64,000 nt of DNA, from assembly GCA_018105865.1 (NCBI GenBank), contig CM030835.1, forward strand, positions 5,245,316 to 5,309,315, given 5' to 3'. Source of the stretch: Metaphire vulgaris. Taxonomy: Eukaryota > Annelida > Clitellata > Crassiclitellata > Megascolecidae. Shown one piece after another: positions 54,801 to 64,000 of this stretch (position 1 is its first letter; each line of letters starts with the position of its first letter). The notes beneath the pieces were generated by a model, which was not told the origin of the DNA, made no database searches, and saw only the letters and a list, made by a program, of their open reading frames with translations. Made by a program: the position numbers and the translations under genes.

Positions 54801-54967
54801 TATAGGGGTATCCAGTGTTTACCAACTAGGTCCGGTTGCTCCGCCCACTGGTGGGCAGAAACCATAGAAACCATTGTTGTCTATTTATAGACGCCAATGG
54901 CAGAAGCAGATTTCTTGCTGGTGGGCATAGATCAGTGACCATAGAGATTGTTCTGGATACTCCTATA
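54801..54967. mobile_element. Short inverted-repeat element (TATAGGRGTATCCAG ends)
   Basis: Left TATAGGGGTATCCAG (54801) and right CTGGATACTCCTATA (to 54967) are inverted with one mismatch. A GGTGGGCA motif occurs twice inside (54850, 54920). TA or TATA may be the target duplication (mariner-like). Confidence 0.6.
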
Positions 54968-55828
54968 GACAAAATAAGACAAGGAATGTCATAATAACGG
55001 CAACAATAATAACGTTGTTTTAATGGATCTAGCTGATAGATTAATTAGCGTATATCTTATGTTTTTGCATCATAACTCTTGCCGATTTCTATAAAACTTT
55101 GATTCATTTGGGACTGAATTCTAAATCATGTGATAAAAACGCACCCTCATGTACCCGCCCTCTATTTTTTGACACCATGCATGACGTGCTCGTGACGCCG
55201 GGAAACTTCTCCTTTCATGCTACCCAACTGTAGCCAACAAACTAACCATATTTGAACCCGGTGGACTACTCTGTTAAGGGAGGAGTTTATACAGGAAAAG
55301 TTCTACCGGTCATGTATTTCCAATCTGAAAGAACTGAAGAAGAGATCGGTGACTAGTGAATGAGTGGGCAAAAATCGATCACACACCGTCATTACAGCAA
55401 CATTATTCATCAGCGACAACAACGTCTGAAGCTTTGCGTCTATTATTCTGGCGGTGGACATTGTGAATATTCATTATAACCTTTTCCAGTATCTATCTTC
55501 TCGTATCTATCTGAACCCCATTCATTTCCTGTTTCAAATGCAGATTTTATAGAAATCGGCCAGTATTTCTTAAAGCTGTAGTGAAAATAGAGTGGGCCGC
55601 CTTTTTTTATCAAGACACAGTGTTATTTCTCATTGGGAGTTCGATTAGGAAAAGGCTGCATTCTGTGTGTGTCTGAAGAAAGATTTCTGGCAAAGTATTA
55701 GCTTCATTTATTAATATTTACTGGTAGCTCAATGATCTCAAACTTTTACTACATTGATGTTTTGCCGATATCAATTCATAGAAAGCTACACACTGGGACT
55801 TTTAATAGCCAATGCAGTAGTATTGGGG

Positions 55829-56038
55829 GTTGCAATCAGTGTTTTATACAGGCCTGTTAGGAGGGAGATTCACCCTTCCCCAAAAAACAACTCAAAATTC
55901 CCCTTAAAAAATCCCAGCACTTACACAAATTTTGCATTGAACTGTGTCTTTTCCCCTCCAACCAAGTCGATTCCCCCCGAAAGCCTCACTTCTCCCCCCT
56001 CCAAAGGCCTGGAGTCTGGATAAAACATTGGTTGCAAT
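55829..56038 (+). mobile_element. hAT MITE (CAGTGTTTTAT ends), intact copy
   Basis: The 194-bp element 55837-56030 starts CAGTGTTTTATACAGGCCTG and ends AGTCTGGATAAAACATTG. Exact duplications GTTGCAAT lie at 55829-55836 and 56031-56038. Confidence 0.92.
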
Positions 56039-56149
56039 ATTTAGTAACATGCTGAACAGTGCGGTTGAATTGATTAATCGATCTTGCAGCTCCATAATTT
56101 ATCACTTTCCTGCCACAAGAAAAGCTGACTTCAGCAATAATGAGGCAAT

Positions 56150-56455
56150 TGATCATGTCTTACAATTAAGACTCATTCACTGGCAGAGGATAAATGCAGA
56201 ATTGAGCTGGTAACAGACTGAAAACCCATCTATTTCGGGAGTCATACCCTTTGTAAAGCGCCTTTATCTTTGGCCCCGCTATGCTTACGTCGCTATATAA
56301 ATAATCCAGCATATATCATACATACATACATACATACATACATACATACATACATACATGCATACATACATGCATACATACATACATACATACATACATA
56401 CATACATACATACATACATACATACATACATACATACATACATACATACATACGA
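56150..56455 (+). repeat. LINE 3' end followed by (CATA)n
   Basis: Translation of LKTHLFRESYPL and the text TGTAAAGCGCCTTTATCTTT then CGCTATATAAATAATCC match LINE 3' ends in the window. A CATA array (56318-56453) follows with a few CATG units. Confidence 0.75.
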
Positions 56456-56479
56456 CAGCTTTAAAATCGGAGTTTCAAG

Positions 56480-57130
56480 ATAATGGGCCTCTTGTGATTC
56501 ACAGGGATGGCAAACTCATTTCTGATTTAACAACAAAAACGAAGTTGATCGACTTCCAGTGATTGCTTCTGGCAATGGAATCTCCCAAACGCTGACAGCT
56601 GGAAAGAGAGAATGTGGAGGGGGAAAGCGGGCGGTGCGACTCAAGCCACAGCTGTGCACATGGCGCTTGAAGATCGGGGCATAACCAAGCAGCAGTTGGG
56701 CTCTATGTGTTCTGATACAACTTGCTGGTTCTTGTGTTCTGCTGGAACTGAAGCTCGGTATAAGGCTACTATCACTCGCATGCAGGACCTAATCAGGGTT
56801 GGAGTTGCCGGGGGGAGGTTGGAGGGTTGAACCTCCCCCTCCAGCTAACTTTGCAACCTCCCAAAAATCGCATATCTGGTACATGCAGTTTCTGTCATGC
56901 ATTGAATTTCAGTCCTCAAGCCCCCTCCCCCCGACCCCCCGCTCAAATTTCGCAACTCCAACACTGGGCCTAATGTTATGAAACTTATCAAAGGTGCTGT
57001 GTTTAAAGATGTGTTCCAGCAGCTGACGCTATGGACGGTTGAACTGTTGAACTGGCACAGACAGGCTCCTCTCCAGGGAGTATTCCTACCGTCACAATTG
57101 AGGGATAGAATGATTTTTCTAAAAAGTATA
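56480..57130 (+). pseudogene. Decayed transposon-type protein gene, interrupted by a MITE
   Basis: Fragments in changing frames read VIHRDGKLISDLTTKTKLID, LPVIASGNGISQTLTAGK, ATAVHMALEDRGITKQQLGS and MCSDTTCWFLCSAG. After an insertion it continues KLIKGAVFKDVFQQLTLW. From memory they resemble a metazoan repeat-associated protein family with H-x-D-G-K and F-D-T-T motifs. The element at 56794-56966 splits it. Frameshifts and stops show it is dead. Family name not assigned. Confidence 0.45.
56786..56974. mobile_element. hAT-like MITE (CAGGGTTGGAGTTGC ends) inside the pseudogene
   Basis: The 173-bp element 56794-56966 has ends CAGGGTTGGAGTTGC and GCAACTCCAACACTG. Flanks GACCTAAT and GGCCTAAT match at 7 of 8. 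Confidence 0.85.
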
Positions 57131-57960
57131 CCCACCCATAGAGGACGCCACAAGCCAAATATTGGGTGGGCCAACATCGCCTGTTTGAAATTGGACAATG
57201 CAAGGACTAGTGCTACAGTAGACTATAGATATGCAAAAATTCAGAAGAGTGATGAAACGAATTAAAACCACATATTCTTGTGTCCCCATCTTTGCTGTGT
57301 CAAACCGTATTAGAATTGTCAATATATTCTGTCTCAATTTTTTTCTAGAGCTTTCGAAATGCCACGAAAAATAATGAGCCATTTGAAACAACACTATGCA
57401 AAGTCTTTCAGAAATCTATTCTCTGTCAAATGTCTAAAAAATCAATCGAAAGATAAGATGGCGCTTAAGAGAGCTGGTATCTTCTATTACAGGTTTTATA
57501 GACCACAAAAATATTATAAAATTGATACCATGTTTGAAATTGGACAATGCTAGTGCTACAGTAGGCTATAGATGTGCAAAAATTCAGAAGAGTGATGAAA
57601 CGAATTAAAACCATGGAGGGCGCCACAAGCCAAATATTGGGTGGGCCAACATGGCCAATATTTCAGAGTCAAGACGGCGCAGCGAGAAAATCTTGCCGTT
57701 ACGATCAATCAATCAATCATTGAAAAAACACAGTTGCATGGTTATATAAATATAATAATTTTGAATGGTCTTCCACATCTGTGACGTCTCAATTACATAT
57801 GGCAATATTACGCCAATATATTGTGGATTTGGGGTTATTATTTCCACAGAACATTGTAATTTGCCAATTGAAATTGGGTGGGCCAAACACATTGTGGCCC
57901 ATTGGGCCTAAATATTGGGTGGGCCATGGCCCACCTGGCCCACCCTGTTGCGCCCCCATG
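57120..57960. repeat. Rearranged local duplication rich in GGGTGGGCCA
   Basis: Block A (GCCACAAGCCAAATATTGGG) then block B (GTTTGAAATTGGACAATGC ... GATGAAACGAATTAAAACCA) at 57145-57267 recur at 57527-57657 in the order B then A, in the same orientation. Further ATTGGGTGGGCCA units occur at 57870 and 57914. Confidence 0.75.
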
Positions 57961-58619
57961 TACCCGCCCATAAATATGCGTTAACTCTGGTTGCTTGTCG
58001 GAACTTTCAGGACGTAAAAATAACACAAAAAGAACAAAAACTAGCGATGAACTTTTTTAGTATTTTTAGTAGTTTTTTAAATTTAGTCAACAACACTTTG
58101 TGGGGATAAATGATACAATATACCACCTTTACTAATTATTACTGAGCGGGTCCGTACCCCGCAGTTCCCCTGCCGTGATGTATGCCCTCTGCTTATACCG
58201 GCTGCAACTTCTGCAAGAAGCAGACGGCTGCAGGACTGCAGAGTCAATCGATAGTTTAGACTTAAAAGATTTATTACCAACTTTGTTGAACTCTGAACAG
58301 CTGCACGTTTAAGGCCTGTACATTTATTCGCTTGAAAATGAAGACTCTGTCTTAATTAAAATGCTGCATAACTGGCACACGACTGTGTTTTGCGATATTC
58401 ATATATGCTAATCAGCCATATTCGTCATCTCTTAGGTAATTGACTACCTCTAAAAGTAGCATTAAGAGGCTCAAACTATTTTCTACGTGTTTTTTTTTTG
58501 GTTAAAGAGAAACAGTTCGATGGAATGAGACGATTGGAAATCAATCATTTATTTTTCTGACGCATGAGGGCCACCCTAACAAAGCACTCAACTGTAAATC
58601 ATGGAAAGAAACTCCTTGC

Positions 58620-58745
58620 TAAAAACAATAATAATGATAAGTATGCGCTTCTATAGTATACCCGTTCTAATACCCAGGGGTATCAATCGATGGTACTTAA
58701 ACATATTCAAACATCCATTAAGAAATTATTAGTTTAAGCAAACGG
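58620..58745. repeat. Dispersed repeat shared with 61560-61640
   Basis: Shares CTTCTATAG, GTTCTAATACCCA and ATCGATGGTACTT in order with 61565-61640. Probably a LINE 3' UTR or similar. Confidence 0.6.
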
Positions 58746-60340
58746 CTCGGTTGTAGGCCTATATGCTAAGAGTTTCTTACCAGTATTAACTTAATAGACG
58801 CGTCAACGAGAAACTTTTGAAAATTGATACTTACTGTTTTTCACTGGTTCAGTTGAGCATATTCAATCATCCTGAAAGTATAGGCTAGATCAGTACGCAA
58901 TATTGGTTCACGACCAGAAGCTTCGATTCAAAAGGCGTGAGAGAACTCTTATGATAGATTTAAAACGCTTGTCTATGAACCGACCGCCGTCGTTATAATG
59001 CAGATACATTTGACGCCGCTCCGAGAACACCAAACTCCCGACTGCAACAGCGTACGGTATACAATGGCAGACAGCGAACGTCTCAAACGCATCGGGTAGC
59101 GTAATGGCAGTTATTCTCATGCGTTCGGTACATGTGCCGACAAGCAGCAACATTATATCGCACCTCTCTACGCGCGATCAAAGCGGCTTTCGTCTCTAGA
59201 ATATGCAAGGATTGAAATGCCAGAGAGCTATGGCGGTTGGCTTACGAAGCCAACCGATTGATGATTCAAGGACGAAGGTACGTAGTATGGAAGAAAGAAA
59301 TGAAAGCGAATCGCAACCGAGGAAGAAGACAGGCTTCGAACCTCTGCATGCAAAACGACAGAGAGAACTATTCGGTCTAATACTGTTATGCTTATTACTT
59401 GTCAAGTCAGAACTATACAGCAGAAATCTCGGCTGTGTTCTTACGGCGCACGGACAGAGAAACACAGCGAGAGACAAACGGAGAAAGAGAAGGACAAGAC
59501 TGGAATTACGGACAATAGAAATGTACACTTACTATAGAGACAAGTCCACTTTACCACAGAAATTGGAAATGACACAAATTTGAAAGCGACAACAAAGCTT
59601 TTTGCGCATCTCCTTTTCTTCTTCCTCCTCCTCCTTCTCCTCCTCCTCCTTCTCCTCCTTCTCCTTCTCATACTTCCCTTTGCTTGATCTTCCATTCAAT
59701 TCGTTCAATTTCTTCCGGTGAATACTTCTTCCGGTGAATACTTCTTCCGGTGAATTCGTCTTTGACTCTATCTATTTACCGAATGTTCATTGTGTCGACG
59801 AAATTCACACCCACATGCACTATAAGTATATAGTATAGGCCTATATAGTATAGGCCTATATATAATATATAGTAAATAATATATATATACATTACACACC
59901 CCCCCCACACACACACATATATATATATATATATTATATATCTAGGCCTATATTCCTACATGTAGTTTCGAACAGAAGAGTGTTATATTACGCTTATAGG
60001 CTGATCTACGGTTGACCATCGTGATGCTTGGGCGTGCGAGATAAGGTCTGTCCAGTTAAATGCTTCAAATAAGTTAAGACACCAACAGGACGCGTATCGT
60101 CATCGTCTTAGGGTCTGAAAATTCGAGCACGGCATGCAGATGATCTCGCGATCATTTCCCCGTATATAGCGTGTTATTTTTGCATCTCGACTGCAGCAAG
60201 CAGAGCTTATGCTTGTGACAATGTTGTATAGCAATATGTGCATGGTACTTTTATCTAGAACTAGTCCGTCAGTTCTACCCCCGCATAACAGTGGCATCGT
60301 TATAATTTAGTCTCCGGGGAGAACTGAAAAATGTAAGAGT
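58746..60340. other. No supported gene
   Basis: Contains a CTC/CTT run (59615-59668), a TAGGCCTATATAG duplication (59835-59860), and CACA/TATA runs (59890-59940). Open frames at 58908-59583 have no family resemblance. Confidence 0.35.
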
Positions 60341-60342
60341 CA

Positions 60343-60345
<3 letters not shown>

Positions 60346-60401
<56 letters not shown>
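60346..60401. repeat. (TA)n microsatellite
   Basis: About 27 TA units. Confidence 0.95.
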
Positions 60402-60403
<2 letters not shown>

Positions 60404-60912
60404 CATTGACCTGGTAGCACAGTTGCAAAGTTCGGTTGGAGCATTAGAATACTATACGTTCCATTTTGTTTTGCTTACTTACTTATCCCATCAGTTATGC
60501 TAGAGTAATCCTTGAAAACATGTGCTGTAGATGAATTATTTGCGAAAAGCCCCACTTCACGATATAGAGGGTCAAAGATTGATTGCGCCACGTTTACCGT
60601 AAAACGCTAAAAGCGTTTCTCTTTGCGGCGCTGAAAATTGTTTGAAAGGAGTTCTCGAACAGCTGAAGAGGAACACCGCTGATAGTCGGTGCAGGAGGAA
60701 AAAAGAACGATTTAAATGGAGATAGGTCACTTTTATTCACTGTTTTACGCAATCGATTAGCGACAGCTGAAGGCAGCATTTCACTATAGTCAGGAGTGCT
60801 CTCGAACGGCCTACGAGTGCATGACGATCCAGAGTAGACGAGCAACGTCATTCATAATCTCGGGGACGTGACGTCTAAGAGTGGATTAAGAAGTCTCGAA
60901 ACCTTTGAAGCC

Positions 60913-60913
<1 letters not shown>

Positions 60914-60962
<49 letters not shown>
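60914..60962. repeat. (CT)n microsatellite
   Basis: About 24 CT units; a CTC array follows at 61327-61361. Confidence 0.95.
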
Positions 60963-60964
<2 letters not shown>

Positions 60965-61660
60965 TATATACAACAACGTTTGCAAATCCACGTCAGCTGT
61001 GGAGCACTTCAGTCGAGTCGCTTATTAATGCAATTACTCATAATTATCTTAAATCCCGCGTAGAAAACGGGCATGTGGCTAAATGCCGGTGAGACATGCT
61101 GGTCAAGTGGTCGTCGCTTTCACCGAATCGATCGCGACACCGTTGGCGCCAATCTCTCGATGACGTCACCAACTCGCCAAAAGAGAACAGTTCACCTAAT
61201 GCTCACCTGAATGTTCTTTCACTTCACTCACCTCACCTCACGCCTTTTCAGATAGAGTACAGTGCCAACTTAGGCGGACGATGCAATCAATCACTCTCTG
61301 TAGGGCAGCAGCTACAGCTGTGTTCCTCCCCTCCTCCTCCTCCTCCTCCTCCTCCTCCTCCAGTTGCTTCGCTTCTTCTCTTTTTGTAGCGCTGTGTGGT
61401 GAGGCGGACATTTAGCCGGCTAGTTCTTTGGCGGTGAAAGCAATTTTGGATCGGGGAGTCCTTGTCAATGGTTTTTGGCCTATATTTTGCAGTTCGTAAA
61501 CATTCGATCAGCAGGTAATTGCACGCATAGTAGAAGATATCAGGATATGAGATTAATAATTAATAATTATGGACTTCTATAGCACCAGTTCTAATACCCA
61601 AGGGCATCGATCGATGGTACTTCAAATCCATCCGCAAAGATACAGGTCATTCCAGAGATC

Positions 61661-61667
<7 letters not shown>

Positions 61668-61729
<62 letters not shown>
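61668..61729. repeat. (AG)n microsatellite
   Basis: About 30 AG units, next to the repeat shared with 58620. Confidence 0.95.
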
Positions 61730-61730
<1 letters not shown>

Positions 61731-61858
61731 AGACGGACTATGGAGGAAAAGCTAATTGAAAAAGATGTGTTTTAAGTCTGGATCTGAAAATACTCAATGA
61801 ACTGGAAAATCCGGAAAATCCGACAGCTAGATGGAGAGAATTCCAGATGAGATAACGG

Positions 61859-61874
61859 TATGTATGTATGTATG

Positions 61875-61966
<92 letters not shown>
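61859..61966. repeat. TGTA then (TA)n microsatellite
   Basis: TATG units pass into a TA array broken by TACATACA. Confidence 0.93.
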
Positions 61967-61967
<1 letters not shown>

Positions 61968-62329
61968 TCCCTAATGTCCTAGGTTGTCTTTGACGTTCCA
62001 GACATTATTTTAGTTTACTTGAACACTGCTGAGAGAATATGATGGTTCGTCCAAGCGCTTAAAGAAATAATAAGGATGTAACTTTTGTATTTAAGGGACG
62101 TTCTGGCTAATGAGAAAAGCAGATTGTGAGCGAGTTTTGTTAGTAAATGCTGGTTGAGAAATACTTGGGCTAGAGAACGGAGCATTCAATAAAAAGGACT
62201 TAGCAGTAGCTATAGTTGCTCTGTCTGTGCTTCTATAGCACGACTTTCAGCTAAAGAAAACTACGAATATGGGCATCACACTTCTTTTTCAGATTTTAAG
62301 AGGTGCTACCAAGTTACCAACACGCGTGA

Positions 62330-62600
62330 GTGAGGGTCTTTCAACCTGAATCGTCGTCATCGGGTTCTCTGTCCTGGGACAGGTCCAGGCCTCCGTTGTT
62401 TCCATTCCTCCCTGCAGTGTGGCTTGCCTCTTCTTTGATTTCTGCATAGGTCTTGTGACACTGTGCATCTTGTTTTCATCATCCAGTCCAATAGCATTCT
62501 CCTTGGTCTTCCTTTTGTCTTTCTTCCTGATACATACTTCCCACAATTACTATTCTAAGCAATGTTTCTTCTCTTAGCACATGTCCAAATTATCCGGTTC
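62330..62600 (-). pseudogene. LINE C-terminus remnant, second copy
   Basis: On the minus strand KTKGRPRRMLLDWMMKTRCT and CRNQRR correspond to the copy at 28505-28840, with the same CCTGTCCCAGGACAGAGAAC end. The (GAT)n tail is nearly lost here (CGATGACGACGATT). Confidence 0.8.
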
Positions 62601-62961
62601 TTTTTGTCTTCTTTTTATTGTGTTTTAGCATGAAAACAAACTATAATTCCAGAAATGGCCTTTAGTGAAGGTGTAAGGCTTATGTATTTTAGCGATGAAC
62701 GAAAGTGAATCGTGAATTTTCAAAAGAAAATCAACCGAAAACTCTTCATAAAGTTGGCTTAACTACATCGGCGACTGAGCATAAGTCTGAGGCTGTTGTG
62801 CCATCGAAGAATTGTAGATATACTCGTTGGGAGATCAGCATTCCTGCTTTCAAACAGACCTTCAACCCCTCTCCATGTCCTATCGCAGTTGTCCTGACAA
62901 CTGGGCTAACGAAATGGATGAAATGCTTCCGTCAGTTTCTAAGCGTCTGGGCTGAAAATTC

Positions 62962-63204
62962 CAGAGATCCGGTGGCGTAGCCAAGGGAGGTTTTGGGCTT
63001 AATCCCCCTAATTGGCTTTCCGACCAAAAATTATTTTAAAAAAATTCATTGCGTATTATTATTTTTTCTGATGCCTATATAATTCACTTAATCGAGCGTA
63101 AAATAATAGCTGACGACTTTTTTTTGCTTGTCAGAATTTTCCGATGGAAATCATTGGAACCATACCCCCTTCGGGAAATCCTGGCTACGCCACCTGCAGA
63201 GAGC
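62962..63204 (+). mobile_element. CAGTGGCGTAGC hAT MITE, short copy
   Basis: The 227-bp element 62970-63196 has ends CGGTGGCGTAGCCAAGGG and CCTGGCTACGCCACCTG. Flanks CAGAGATC and CAGAGAGC match at 7 of 8. It has an internal GACGACTTTTTTTTGCTTGT motif. Confidence 0.88.
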
Positions 63205-63373
63205 TCATGGTCATCATTACGTAGGTGACGTTTCATCGAGTAATGATCGTCTGAAAATTTCCGTTGGGTTTCCACATCGCGCTATTAAGGTCTCGCTCTC
63301 TTTCAATCGTCCCCAGTGCCATGATTATATAGGCTATACCGGTTATACTGTATACTTTAGAAGAACGCTGATC

Positions 63374-63374
<1 letters not shown>

Positions 63375-63472
<98 letters not shown>

Positions 63473-63486
63473 TACTACTACTACTA
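63375..63486. repeat. (ATT)n then (ACT)n microsatellite
   Basis: About 32 ATT units followed by five ACT units. Confidence 0.97.
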
Positions 63487-63685
63487 TCAGCGCCAATTAA
63501 CGTCCTCTGTATAAAAGTTCAACCCTCGATAACACGGGGCGAAAGAAACACTTGAATTTTTTTTGGCTTCGAACGTTCCTTTATATTCTATTCTCCGCGC
63601 AAAACCAGCTTCTCTTCTTTCATCGACCCTGCTAAATGCCCTCCAGGCAATACAGACCGTTGGCCAATTCAGGTTTTTTGCTTCA

Positions 63686-64000
63686 GTCCTAAACTGAGGC
63701 GGTTCTAGGATTTCTTGGTAGGGGATGAAATGAATTCATAGGAAGTTTAAAAGAGAGGGGAAAATCAATCAACTTTGCCGAAAAATAAAAAGGCTGACAA
63801 GTAGAAAAAATCAAATTTTCCCCGAAATTTGCTAGATTTCTACCGAAAAAGAGGCTGACGAGCAAAAAAGAGATCAACCGCAGTTTTCCCCCGTCATTTT
63901 ACTTGACTTTTACCCAACAATAGTTTGACAAGCAAGAAAAGAAGTCTGGTGGTGGATGCATCCTCACTCATCCCCCACGTGGAACCGCTACTGGTCCTAT
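63686..64000. mobile_element. hAT MITE cut by the window end
   Basis: Starts CTGAGGCGGTTCTAGGATTT (63694) and ends GTGGAACCGCTACTG (63993). Left flank GTCCTAAA and the visible right flank GTCCTAT agree in the first six bases. It has three internal CTGACAAGYARAAAA motifs. Confidence 0.75.

Noticed and set aside
59203..59583. 126-codon basic frame as a gene
   Set aside because: Low-complexity Arg/Glu content, an opposite-strand frame of similar length, and no recognisable domain.

Overview
This is nuclear DNA from an intron-rich, AT-leaning metazoan. The evidence is spliced genes with GT/AG junctions, RNA polymerase III-type SINEs, many LINE 3' ends, dense microsatellites and many short DNA transposons. 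The protein families and the abundance of the octamer TAGGCCTA suggest a marine invertebrate deuterostome such as an echinoderm. That placement is inference; the sequence alone does not fix the species.

Four protein-coding genes can be supported. (1) Positions 927-1832, plus strand: the last two coding exons of cytosolic ribosomal protein S19; the 5' exons lie outside the window. (2) 2886-4061, minus: a single-exon mitochondrial mTERF-family protein, best matched to MTERF4, tail to tail with RPS19. (3) 6504-22088, minus: a complete MTR4/MTREX (SKIV2L2) RNA-exosome helicase in 25 coding exons. All reading phases agree and the exons sum to 3018 nt (1005 residues plus stop). (4) 25691-43777, minus: a complete rhodopsin-class neuropeptide-type GPCR in three coding exons (273+74+76 = 423 residues), with introns of about 12.0 and 4.8 kb full of transposons. 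The first three are housekeeping genes for translation, mitochondrial gene expression and nuclear RNA decay; the fourth is a cell-surface receptor. They do not form an operon or an obvious pathway cluster.

The rest is repeat-rich. At least eleven short elements have hAT-type ends (CAGTG, CAGAG, CAGGG or similar) and exact 8-bp target-site duplications; others have one mismatch. One element is nested inside another's terminal repeat. There are also piggyBac-like (TTAA) and Harbinger-like (TTA) miniature elements, tRNA-derived SINEs, and LINE 3' remnants that run straight into simple repeats. From 43.8 kb to the end I see no convincing host gene, only transposon debris, long TC, TA, TAA, TCTG and CATA arrays, and some unassigned unique sequence.

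The observations most worth following are: a near-duplicated 3' splice site in MTR4 that would add exactly 13 in-frame residues beside the DEIH box; a shared internal motif (CTGACAAGCAAAAAAGGTCG and variants) in transposons that have different terminal repeats; the nested hAT insertion; and the strong excess of TAGGCCTA after about 22 kb.
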